The position numbers and the translations under genes are program-made. Below the pieces are notes generated by a model that was not told where the DNA came from, did not search any database, and saw only the letters and a program-made list of their open reading frames with translations. From contig CALGZV010000173.1 in assembly GCA_937934385.1 (NCBI GenBank), positions 1-6,645 of the forward strand: 6,645 bases of DNA. Reading direction: 5' to 3'. Positions 1 through 6,412 of the stretch are shown here, one piece after another. The stretch comes from an uncultured Clostridia bacterium (GTDB lineage Bacteria > Bacillota > Clostridia > Oscillospirales > CAG-272). Position 1 is the first letter of the stretch. Every line of letters begins with the position of its first letter.

Positions 1-1189
1 CTGAACTGGGATATCCTTCAAGCCACACACGTTCATGCCCGTACAGATGTGCCGCAGAGCTGCTCACCTTAACCTTTATCAGATCGGCATATCTGTCAGG
101 CGTATCGTTTCCCGGCGCAGTAAAATATTTCAAAGCCCGGAAATAATCCCCGTATTCTGCGGGATTATATCCTCGTGAACACTGATCGCAGCCGTAAATA
201 AGCCCTCTGCTGCGATGAAACTCATATATAGGTTCAAAGTAGCCTTTTTCGACAAGCGACGTGCGTACATCCGCATAATCAAGACGGATTTTAGCGGCAT
301 TCTGTTTTCCGCACTCATCGGTGAAAAGTTCGTGTAAATGCGGTATTATATCATAGCCTTTTTTCGCAAGGAATTCAGACTCAAGCCTATCGGACCAGAT
401 TTTCGAAAAATCACAGCCTGAGATAAATTCATCCTGAAAGCAGTAATTAAGAACATCGCGAACGTCTTCGTCAAGATGAGACAGAAAGCCCTCGTAAAAA
501 AGCTTACACAGTAACCTGCCCGCGCGCGGATCGGTAACATCTATGGAATCACGGTTTACCTCTGTATATACCTCGACAAGAAAACAGTTGCAGGGTACGC
601 GGAAATCCGCTGTATCCCTGTCTGATGCAACAGGCAATCCTGACGGCGGAATTTCGCAAGAACCGTCATCCACGGATGACACATCCGTTCTGCCGTCTGC
701 AAGCAATATTCTTTCGAGTGAACCGTTTTCCGACACCGGAAGAGTATCTCCGCGTCTGAGCGGTACTCTTTTAAATCTGAGTTCGGTCGCACAAAGTCCT
801 GCATCGTATACAACGCTGTCAACAAAGAAGCCGTTGCCTATCCATCCGAGCGTATAATCGCTTATGCCGACTCCGAGTCCGAGTGACTTTGCCGTATGAA
901 ACGTATGATTTACTATAGCCCACCACTTGTCTGTAAACATCGGCGGATCGGAAACATAGGTCTTTCCGAAACCTCCTCCGGTCTTGTCAGGATCGTGTTC
1001 CGGACAATAATGACAGAAGTTGATCTGAACTCCCGATACTCCGCCCTCGGCGAGCATGCGAAGCTGCTCATCTATTCTCTCAGTATCGAGAGTATCCCCG
1101 TTCCACCAATAAAACGGAACATTGCCGTAGCCTTTTGGAGGATCAACGAATCCGCTGTATATGCTGCTGTTTTCAAATGTTTTATCCAT
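1..1189 (-). CDS. GH106-like glycoside hydrolase (alpha-L-rhamnosidase-related), N-terminal part
   Basis: An open frame of 396 codons without a stop starts at ATG 1189 and runs off the left edge, so the C-terminus is missing. AAGGA lies 5 bases before the ATG. The protein resembles the GH106/PF17132 group: DPPKGYGNVPFYWWNG (about 16-31) followed by LDTERIDEQL and a GGVSGVQINF strand is the usual opening of the barrel; DYTLGWIGNG (111-120) matches the 'DE-GWPSG' region; QDEF (252-255) sits on the next barrel strand; KKGYDIIPHL (276-285), the APGND segment (358-362), SSSAAHLYG (376-384) and RVWLEG (387-392) follow in family order. Family members cleave terminal alpha-L-rhamnosyl or related residues from plant or microbial glycans. 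There is no signal peptide, so it probably acts in the cytoplasm on imported oligosaccharides. It may be co-transcribed with the carboxypeptidase-like gene 73 bases upstream. Family membership is fairly sure; substrate is not. Family recognition is from memory, with no search run. Confidence 0.8.
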   Translation of the reverse strand, partial: MDKTFENSSIYSGFVDPPKGYGNVPFYWWNGDTLDTERIDEQLRMLAEGGVSGVQINFCHYCPEHDPDKTGGGFGKTYVSDPPMFTDKWWAIVNHTFHTAKSLGLGVGISDYTLGWIGNGFFVDSVVYDAGLCATELRFKRVPLRRGDTLPVSENGSLERILLADGRTDVSSVDDGSCEIPPSGLPVASDRDTADFRVPCNCFLVEVYTEVNRDSIDVTDPRAGRLLCKLFYEGFLSHLDEDVRDVLNYCFQDEFISGCDFSKIWSDRLESEFLAKKGYDIIPHLHELFTDECGKQNAAKIRLDYADVRTSLVEKGYFEPIYEFHRSRGLIYGCDQCSRGYNPAEYGDYFRALKYFTAPGNDTPDRYADLIKVKVSSSAAHLYGHERVWLEGYPSS

Positions 1190-1206
1190 AAAAATCCTTA
1201 TATATC

Positions 1207-1226
1207 TTCAGCCTGATACGGCTGAA
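1207..1226 (-). other. Small inverted repeat in the dac-GH intergenic gap
   Basis: A perfect 7-bp stem, TTCAGCC at 1207-1213 and GGCTGAA at 1220-1226, encloses a 6-base loop. It sits between the stop of the carboxypeptidase-like gene (1263) and the ribosome binding site of the hydrolase (1195-1199). Neither side carries a run of T, so it is not a normal intrinsic terminator. It could modestly affect read-through or transcript stability into the hydrolase gene. Confidence 0.4.
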
Positions 1227-1262
1227 ATCAAGCAGTTGCAATTTTTTGTATGTATTATTTGC

Positions 1263-2708
1263 TCATTTGAAGAGATCGTGCCCTTCTTTTACGGCAGGTT
1301 TCTTCTCACGGTCGGCATTACTCAAATTAGATCTTTTTTCCGAATTTACAAGTACACCTGCCCCGTCTGTGTTTCCATATGTTTTTTTATGTCCGGAAGC
1401 TGCTGTACGGCCTCTGGAATATGCTGTATATATCACATATATTACAACCAAAACTGCAACTATAACAACACAGGTAAGAAAAGAGTCCGACAAAACAAAA
1501 TTTCCGACCACAGATGAAATATACATCGTTTCGCTTCGGGGTATATCGCTGCGAACAATAAGCTCTACCTTGTCAAGTATCTCATCATTATAACTTATCG
1601 TAAGATAACCGACAACATCGCCCTGCTTGAGCGGTGCGTCAAGCTCGTCCTGCTTAAGCACAACAGTATGCTTCATATCGTTTTTGACGTCAATGTCGCC
1701 TTCCATGAATACATCGACCGTTTTCTTGGCATAAAGTGCTACCTTATCAAAAGTAGCGGACATCCTGACCGGAACCTCACGGATTATTTCACTTTCCTTT
1801 ACAACGGTTATATATCCGAAATTCTCATACGCCCAGTCAAGCATAGACGATATAGTTGTAAAGGAATGTATCTCTTCCCCTTCGCTTCCCGATCCCATTG
1901 CGACCGCAAGATACGATGTACCGTCATGCTCGGCAACAACGACCGCACAGTATCCGGCGGCGTCGGTATAACCGACATTTATACCGCTGACGTCAGAACG
2001 GTAATACTTATCTGTATAATAGCTTGTCATAAATGCGTTCTGAGTGTATACTTTCCTCGTTCCCGAGCGTTCTGTGCCTTTCATCTCAAATTTATACTGC
2101 GATGCAACATCATAATACTTATATTGTGTAATGGCGTATTCGGCAAGCTTAACCGTATCTGCAAGAGTTGTAACCATTTCGGGATCGTGAAGTCCGCTTA
2201 TATTTTTATATACGGTATCGCGCATATCAAGCTCGGCAGCTTTCCGGTTCATAAGTTTTACCGCCTCATCGGTCCCTCCGAAAAGCTCGTATGCAATAAC
2301 GCTTGCGCAGTCGTTTGCTCCTCCGATGACCACACCGTTTATCATATCACGGAAAGTCACCGTCTCTCCGCTGAGCAAATACAGCTTATTTCCCGTAACT
2401 CCGCGAGTCATATCGCTTGTTACGACAATCTCGGTATCCCAATCCTTATTCCAGTTTTCGATAGCTACAAGAGCGAACATTATCTTAACCGTTGAGGCCG
2501 GATAAACCTTCAGTTCCGTATTTTTTGAATAAAGCACGCGATCGTTGGTAATATTGCAGAGATATGCACATGTAGTATCGGTAATTACAGGATCTTCAAG
2601 CGCACTTATATTTACACCGGTCAATACAAGTACCGGTATAATGCATGCAAAAAGCACAAGCATCACAGTCATGTCGGCAAAACATTTTTTTATTCCGTCG
2701 TTTTTCAA
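1263..2708 (-). CDS. D-Ala-D-Ala carboxypeptidase-like membrane protein (peptidase S11/DacF type) with degenerate active-site motifs
   Basis: A 481-residue protein beginning at TTG 2708; AGGAGG at 2716-2721 lies 7 bases upstream, which fixes this unusual start. Layout: an N-terminal hydrophobic segment (about 13-33, signal or anchor), an S11 transpeptidase-like domain (about 40-300), a beta-rich stretch like the PBP5 C-terminal domain (about 308-386), a second hydrophobic helix (about 408-429), and a hydrophilic charged tail of some 52 residues. Members trim the terminal D-Ala from peptidoglycan stem peptides outside the membrane. The nucleophile motif SxxK is intact (S72-T-V-K75), but SxN is G130-A-N132 and KTG is N244-V-G246 inside the otherwise well-kept SGINVGYTDAAGYC segment. 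The fold assignment is secure; activity is doubtful. It follows ribF after 120 bases in which I see no convincing promoter or terminator, so it may belong to the ahcY-ribF transcript. Confidence 0.88.
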   Translation of the reverse strand: MKNDGIKKCFADMTVMLVLFACIIPVLVLTGVNISALEDPVITDTTCAYLCNITNDRVLYSKNTELKVYPASTVKIMFALVAIENWNKDWDTEIVVTSDMTRGVTGNKLYLLSGETVTFRDMINGVVIGGANDCASVIAYELFGGTDEAVKLMNRKAAELDMRDTVYKNISGLHDPEMVTTLADTVKLAEYAITQYKYYDVASQYKFEMKGTERSGTRKVYTQNAFMTSYYTDKYYRSDVSGINVGYTDAAGYCAVVVAEHDGTSYLAVAMGSGSEGEEIHSFTTISSMLDWAYENFGYITVVKESEIIREVPVRMSATFDKVALYAKKTVDVFMEGDIDVKNDMKHTVVLKQDELDAPLKQGDVVGYLTISYNDEILDKVELIVRSDIPRSETMYISSVVGNFVLSDSFLTCVVIVAVLVVIYVIYTAYSRGRTAASGHKKTYGNTDGAGVLVNSEKRSNLSNADREKKPAVKEGHDLFK

Positions 2709-2715
2709 TGTACGC

Positions 2716-2721
2716 CCTCCT
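2716..2721 (-). promoter_or_regulatory. Strong ribosome binding site deciding a TTG start
   Basis: On the minus strand AGGAGG stands 7 bases before TTG 2708, within a purine-rich AGGGAGGAGGG run. No in-frame ATG lies at a comparable distance, so the carboxypeptidase-like protein almost certainly starts with TTG. Confidence 0.85.
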
Positions 2722-2828
2722 CCCTGATTTTATCATTCCGCATATAATACCGGATATATTTCCAATGTTTTTAAATGCTTCGGCATCGCAAAACATCATT
2801 CAGCACAGAAATTCCGTATAACTTTAAA

Positions 2829-3782
2829 TCACTTATTACCGAATTCCGAAGCCCATCTCCGACACTCGTCAATATTACCATGTACCGCAGCCGAAAGTTC
2901 GTCACGGCTCGCAAACTTTTTTTCACTTCTAAGCCGTTTATAGAACAACATTTCGACTGTTTTTCCGTAAAGATCTCCGGAAAAATCCAAAAGATAGCTT
3001 TCACATGATATCTGTCCGTCCGAATCCACCGTAGGCTTAACTCCGACATTCGTAACAGCAAAAAAGCTTTCATTGCCGCGTTTATCTGTACCGCCCGGCA
3101 CTATCCTGCACCGAGTCAGATAAACGCCGTTTTCAGGCACTGCACGTCCGGTATCCGGGATAACATTAGCTGTGGGAAAACCGAGCGTTCTGCCGAGCAT
3201 CCGTCCGTGAATGACTGTTCCTTTAATAGAATACGGTCTGCCGAGAAGAAGCGCTGCCCTCTCGGTATCTCCGTCTGAAAGCGCTTTTCGTATCTCTGTT
3301 GAACTGACCGGAACCGAGCCTACGGTTACAGGAGAAATCACCTTTACCGTTCCGCCGTTTTCCGTCATAAGTTTATACAGCATTTCGGGATTCCCTAAAG
3401 CATCTTTACCGAAAGTAAAATTATAACCGCACACGACGGACCGGCAATTCATCTTTCCGATCAGAACGTCATTTATAAAACTTTCAGGAGACATATCCTT
3501 TATGTCCTGAAAATCCTGAACAAACGCGTAGGATATCCCCGCTTCGCGGAACAGACGGCATTTCTCTCCGATATCCGTCAGAACCGACGACGGTCCCGTC
3601 GGAAGTCCGGAAAGTGTCCAGACCGCGGACTGAAGCATTCCTCCGCTTGCCGAGACAATTTCCGATACAGCACGCAAAAGCTCTGCATGTCCCAAATGAA
3701 CGCCGTCAAAATTACCGAGCGCGACAGCGCAGAGAGGCGCCTTTTCTATCGGCGTCCCGTCTGCAAGTCTTATTATCTTCAT
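2829..3782 (-). CDS. ribF: Bifunctional riboflavin kinase / FMN adenylyltransferase
   Basis: RibF phosphorylates riboflavin to FMN and then adenylylates FMN to FAD, in the cytoplasm. The 317-residue length is normal for the family. The N-terminal nucleotidyltransferase domain shows ALGNFDGVHLGH (21-32, the HxGH-type site), CGYNFTFGKDALGN (118-131) and VSSTEIRKAL (159-168). The C-terminal riboflavin kinase domain shows GTVIHGRMLGRTLGFPTANV (188-207, the flavokinase signature with the FPTAN loop), NGVYLTR (218-224), NVGVKPT (245-251), CESYLLDFSGDLYG (260-273) and LRSEKKFASRDEL (284-296). The usual 'E-HLLDF' reads ESYLLDF here, so the histidine is replaced by tyrosine while the glutamate is kept. 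ATG 3782 lies 5 bases after the ahcY stop and has no clear Shine-Dalgarno sequence, pointing to an operon with translational coupling to ahcY. Confidence 0.96.
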   Translation of the reverse strand: MKIIRLADGTPIEKAPLCAVALGNFDGVHLGHAELLRAVSEIVSASGGMLQSAVWTLSGLPTGPSSVLTDIGEKCRLFREAGISYAFVQDFQDIKDMSPESFINDVLIGKMNCRSVVCGYNFTFGKDALGNPEMLYKLMTENGGTVKVISPVTVGSVPVSSTEIRKALSDGDTERAALLLGRPYSIKGTVIHGRMLGRTLGFPTANVIPDTGRAVPENGVYLTRCRIVPGGTDKRGNESFFAVTNVGVKPTVDSDGQISCESYLLDFSGDLYGKTVEMLFYKRLRSEKKFASRDELSAAVHGNIDECRRWASEFGNK

Positions 3783-3787
3783 ACCGA

Positions 3788-5026
3788 TTATTTTGCCAGA
3801 TATGCTTTCTGCTCGTCCGAAAGCGTATCTATGCCTGCGCCCATAGACGCGAGCTTCAGTCTTGCAACCTCGCTGTCGATCTCTGCCGGAACCTGATATA
3901 CCTTATTTTCAAGAGACTTTCCGCTTACAGCAACATATTCAAGACATTTTGCCTGAAGCGCAAAGCTCATATCCATTATCTCAGCCGGATGTCCGTTGCC
4001 TGCCGCAAGATTTACAAGCCGTCCCTCTGCAAGCAGATTGATGATTCTTCCGTCCTTCATGCGGTAACCGACTATATTCGGTTTGCGCTGCCACTGCTCT
4101 TCTGCAAGTTCCACAAGTGCTGTCTTATCTATTTCAACATCAAAATGTCCGGAATTTGCAAGCAGAGCGCCGTCCTTCATAACTTCAAAATGCTCACGAC
4201 GGATAACATCGCTGCATCCTGTAACGGTGATAAAGAGATCTCCGAGCTTTGCAGCCTCATCCATTGGCATTACGGTAAAACCGTCCATAACCGCCTCGAT
4301 TGCGCGTACCGGATCGACCTCAGTAACTATTACACGCGCGCCCATTCCTTTTGCACGCATCGAAACGCCCTTTCCGCACCAGCCGTATCCCGCTACGACG
4401 ACATTTTTTCCGGCAATAACAAGATTAGTGCTGTTCATTATACCGTCAAGTGTGGATTGTCCGGTTCCGTAACGGTTATCAAACAGATGCTTGCAGTCTG
4501 CGTCGTTGACATCTATCATCGGGAAACAAAGCTCTCCTCTTGCCTGTCTTGCGAAAAGGCGGTGTATACCTGTGGTTGTTTCCTCTCCGCCGCCGAGAAG
4601 ATTCTTTCTGTACGCGGCACATTCTCCGTGAAGAAGATTGGTAAGATCTCCTCCGTCATCTATCATAAGATCCGGGCACACTGACAGTGTCTTTTTAAGG
4701 TGCTTTTCATATGTCGCATCATCGACTCCGCGCCATGCATTAACTTCAAATCCGTCCGAAGCAAGCGCTGCTGCAACATCATCCTGCGTAGAGAGCGGGT
4801 TGCATCCCGTCACCCATACTTCCGCGCCGCCTGCTTTAAGCGTAAGCGCAAGATATGCTGTCTTTGCCTCAAGATGTATAGACATTGCGATCTTTTTTCC
4901 CGCAAAAGGTTTAGTGCGTGAAAATTCCTCATTTATAATATTAAGCACCGGCATATAGCTTTTTACCCAGTTGATCTTATCCCAGCCGGACTGTGCAAGA
5001 TTTATGTCTTTGATGTCGCTCATCAT
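3788..5026 (-). CDS. ahcY: S-adenosylhomocysteine hydrolase (adenosylhomocysteinase), short archaeal/Thermotoga-like form
   Basis: AhcY reversibly splits S-adenosylhomocysteine into adenosine and homocysteine with bound NAD, removing the product inhibitor of SAM-dependent methylation. The 412-residue protein shows IHLEAKTA (50-57), CNPLSTQDDVAAAL (75-88), DDGGDL (123-128), EETTTGIH (148-155), DVNDADCKHLFDNRYGTGQS (172-191, with the catalytic Lys179, Asp183 and Asn184), the Rossmann motif GYGWCGKG (213-220), TGCSDVI (269-275) and NSGHFDVEID (291-300). The position of human Cys195 is Thr188. The classical C-terminal KPDHYRY tail is absent and the protein ends in SDEQKAYLAK, typical of the short clade. 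Two ATGs are adjacent (5026 and 5023): the AGAGG ribosome site at 5031-5035 is 4 bases from the first and 7 from the second, so translation from 5023 (411 residues) is at least as likely. It has its own consensus promoter. Confidence 0.96.
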   Translation of the reverse strand: MMSDIKDINLAQSGWDKINWVKSYMPVLNIINEEFSRTKPFAGKKIAMSIHLEAKTAYLALTLKAGGAEVWVTGCNPLSTQDDVAAALASDGFEVNAWRGVDDATYEKHLKKTLSVCPDLMIDDGGDLTNLLHGECAAYRKNLLGGGEETTTGIHRLFARQARGELCFPMIDVNDADCKHLFDNRYGTGQSTLDGIMNSTNLVIAGKNVVVAGYGWCGKGVSMRAKGMGARVIVTEVDPVRAIEAVMDGFTVMPMDEAAKLGDLFITVTGCSDVIRREHFEVMKDGALLANSGHFDVEIDKTALVELAEEQWQRKPNIVGYRMKDGRIINLLAEGRLVNLAAGNGHPAEIMDMSFALQAKCLEYVAVSGKSLENKVYQVPAEIDSEVARLKLASMGAGIDTLSDEQKAYLAK

Positions 5027-5052
5027 TTTACCTCTTTCGTATATCTGTCATT

Positions 5053-5072
5053 GCCGTCTGTTATTCGACAGC
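5053..5072 (-). other. Hairpin in the ahcY 5' leader
   Basis: In the minus-strand transcript GCTGTC (5072-5067) pairs with GACGGC (5058-5053) around an 8-base loop, six pairs including one G-U. It lies in the roughly 54-base leader between the predicted transcription start and the ribosome binding site. It is too short to be a known riboswitch class and does not look like the SAH riboswitch. Confidence 0.35.
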
Positions 5073-5086
5073 TTCACTTATTTTTT

Positions 5087-5115
5087 ATTATAACAAATAA
5101 TCACTTTATTGTCAA
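5087..5115 (-). promoter_or_regulatory. Consensus sigma-A promoter of ahcY(-ribF)
   Basis: On the minus strand a perfect -35 TTGACA (5115-5110) and a perfect -10 TATAAT (5092-5087) are separated by exactly 17 bases. The -10 is also extended (TGT directly before TATAAT). Transcription should start near 5080, giving a leader of about 54 bases. The match predicts strong, largely constitutive transcription. Confidence 0.92.
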
Positions 5116-5150
5116 CCGCAATACAATGTACAGTAATGCATAAAAGCATG

Positions 5151-5178
5151 AATATCCGCCCCAGCCGGAGCGGATATT
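5151..5178 (-). terminator. Probable intrinsic terminator after galE
   Basis: A perfect 9-bp stem, AATATCCGC (5151-5159) and GCGGATATT (5170-5178), with a 10-base loop lies 16 bases past the galE stop and before the ahcY promoter. In the galE direction the stem is followed by TTCATGCTTTTATG, a weak and interrupted T run, so termination may be incomplete. In the opposite direction it is followed by TTTT only as part of the stem end. Placement supports a terminator role more than the T tract does. Confidence 0.6.
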
Positions 5179-5194
5179 TTACATATATTAATAT

Positions 5195-6211
5195 TCAGTC
5201 GGCATATCCGTTCGGATTGCTCTTCTGCCAGTTCCAACTGTCGCGGCACATATCATCGATACCGTATTCGGCTTTCCAGCCGAGCAGTCTCTCTGCTTTG
5301 GACGGATCGGAATAGCACTGCGCTATATCTCCGGGACGTCTTTCGGCAATAACATACGGGATTTTTATACCGCTCGCTTTCTCAAAGCTTCCCACAATAT
5401 CAAGAACGCTGTATCCGATTCCTGTTCCGAGATTTATTATCTCAGTACCGTTATGTTCCACGCAGAATCCGAGAGCCATAACGTGTCCGCGCGCAAGATC
5501 GACAACATGAATATAGTCTCGCACACCGGTTCCGTCCGGAGTATCGTAGTCATTTCCGTATACACTCAGATGATCGAGTTTTCCGATCGCAACTTGAGTA
5601 ATATACGGCATGAGATTGTTCGGAACGCCGTTAGGCATCTCGCCTATCCGGCCGCTCTTATGCGCGCCTATCGGATTGAAATATCTGAGAAGTACCGCCG
5701 ACATAGACGGACGCGCCTTAACAGTATCCGTAATTATCTGCTCAATCATCCATTTTGTCCAACCATACGGATTTGTACATTCACCGCGTCCGTCCTCCTC
5801 CGATATCGGTACACGCTTCGGCGTACCGTATACGGTCGCAGACGAACTGAATATGATATTATTCACTCCGAATTCTTCCATCACTTCAAGCAAGGTAATA
5901 GTAGAACCAATATTATTTCCGTAATAAGCGACGGGGTCTCTTACGGAATCACCTACCGCTTTATAGCCTGCAAAATGTATTACAGCGTCTATTTTATTCT
6001 GTTCAAAAACGGTTCTGAGCGCTTTCTTATCCGCTACATCTATTTCATATAGCGGCATCTCTTTTCCCGCTATCTCCTGTGCGCGCTTGACAGCTTCCGG
6101 AGAACTGTTAAAATAGTTATCTGCAATAACCACGTCATATCCTGCTGCGCAAAGTTCAATTGCTGTATGGATACCGATATATCCGGCTCCTCCCGTTAGT
6201 AATACCTTCAT
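5195..6211 (-). CDS. galE: UDP-glucose/UDP-hexose 4-epimerase
   Basis: GalE interconverts UDP-glucose and UDP-galactose (Leloir pathway and supply of UDP-sugars for glycans), using tightly bound NAD in the cytoplasm. The protein is 338 residues, the same size as the Escherichia coli enzyme. It shows the Rossmann motif TGGAGYIG (6-13), FAGYKAVGDSV (80-90), SSSATVYG (122-129, catalytic Ser124), NPYGWTK (147-153, catalytic Tyr149 and Lys153), LLRYFNPIGAH (174-184), GTGVRDYIHV (227-236), NLGTGIGYSV (260-269) and RRPGDIAQCYSDPSKA (291-306). Residue 299, tyrosine in the E. coli enzyme, is cysteine, as in the human enzyme that also acts on UDP-N-acetylhexosamines, so dual specificity is plausible. 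AGGAG at 6219-6223 lies 7 bases before ATG 6211. It is transcribed alone from its own promoter and appears to be separated from ahcY by a hairpin. Confidence 0.96.
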   Translation of the reverse strand: MKVLLTGGAGYIGIHTAIELCAAGYDVVIADNYFNSSPEAVKRAQEIAGKEMPLYEIDVADKKALRTVFEQNKIDAVIHFAGYKAVGDSVRDPVAYYGNNIGSTITLLEVMEEFGVNNIIFSSSATVYGTPKRVPISEEDGRGECTNPYGWTKWMIEQIITDTVKARPSMSAVLLRYFNPIGAHKSGRIGEMPNGVPNNLMPYITQVAIGKLDHLSVYGNDYDTPDGTGVRDYIHVVDLARGHVMALGFCVEHNGTEIINLGTGIGYSVLDIVGSFEKASGIKIPYVIAERRPGDIAQCYSDPSKAERLLGWKAEYGIDDMCRDSWNWQKSNPNGYAD

Positions 6212-6231
6212 ATAATTTCTCCTATAATACG

Positions 6232-6252
6232 CTGCGTCAAAAAGAGACGCAG
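6232..6252 (-). other. Hairpin in the galE 5' leader
   Basis: CTGCGTC (6232-6238) and GACGCAG (6246-6252) form a perfect 7-bp GC-rich stem with a 7-base loop. In the galE transcript it lies about 10 bases upstream of the AGGAG site and within the roughly 66-base leader. On the plus strand it is followed by AGCTTTTTG, but no rightward gene precedes it, so a leader element (stability or initiation) is more likely than a terminator. Confidence 0.5.
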
Positions 6253-6257
6253 AGCTT

Positions 6258-6357
6258 TTTGTCTATATTTACCGATATTAATTATTATACAAAAGTCACA
6301 GCGCTTTGTCAATATAAAAAGCACACTTACACCGTAGCTCTTATATTTATAGACAAA
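6258..6357. repeat. 10-bp inverted repeat flanking the galE promoter
   Basis: TTTGTCTATA at 6258-6267 and its exact reverse complement TATAGACAAA at 6348-6357 bracket the galE promoter, 80 bases apart. A third TTTGTC at 6305-6310 overlaps the -35 box exactly midway, 47 bases from each outer copy. The arrangement could be operator sites for a DNA-looping regulator, but chance in AT-rich DNA is not excluded. Confidence 0.4.
6284..6312 (-). promoter_or_regulatory. Consensus sigma-A promoter of galE
   Basis: On the minus strand a perfect -35 TTGACA (6312-6307) and a perfect -10 TATAAT (6289-6284) are spaced by 17 bases. The start should fall near 6277, about 66 bases before the galE ATG. Together with the ahcY promoter this is the second full-consensus promoter in the window. 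Confidence 0.92.
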
Positions 6358-6412
6358 GACTTTGTTCTTTTTCAGGCCAAGAAAACTAACGGTATATTTT
6401 TATCGTTTTCTC

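Noticed and set aside
1213..1241. Promoter for the GH106-like gene (TTGCAA, 17 bases, TATCAG on the minus strand)
   Set aside because: Each box matches only four of six consensus positions and the -10 overlaps the 7-bp hairpin; too weak to list as a feature.
1668..2495. A 275-codon open frame on the plus strand
   Set aside because: It lies wholly antisense to the carboxypeptidase-like gene, which has clear motifs, membrane segments and a strong ribosome site; the plus-strand product resembles no protein family I know.
2744..2749. TATTAT -10 box for the carboxypeptidase-like gene on the minus strand
   Set aside because: No acceptable -35 sequence exists at 16-18 bases upstream and there is no extended -10.
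2775..2786. Terminator hairpin after ribF (ATGC-TTCG-GCAT)
   Set aside because: The stem is only 4 bp and on the minus strand it is followed by A residues, not T, so it would not terminate transcription.
3614..4684. A 356-codon open frame on the plus strand
   Set aside because: It is antisense to the start of ribF and most of ahcY, both unmistakable genes; its translation is low in normal composition and rich in Cys, His and Ser, as expected of a shadow frame.
5027..5086. SAH or SAM riboswitch in the ahcY leader
   Set aside because: The leader is only about 54 bases, with one 6-bp hairpin, and I could not match the conserved SAH riboswitch core. It is too short for the SAM-I type.
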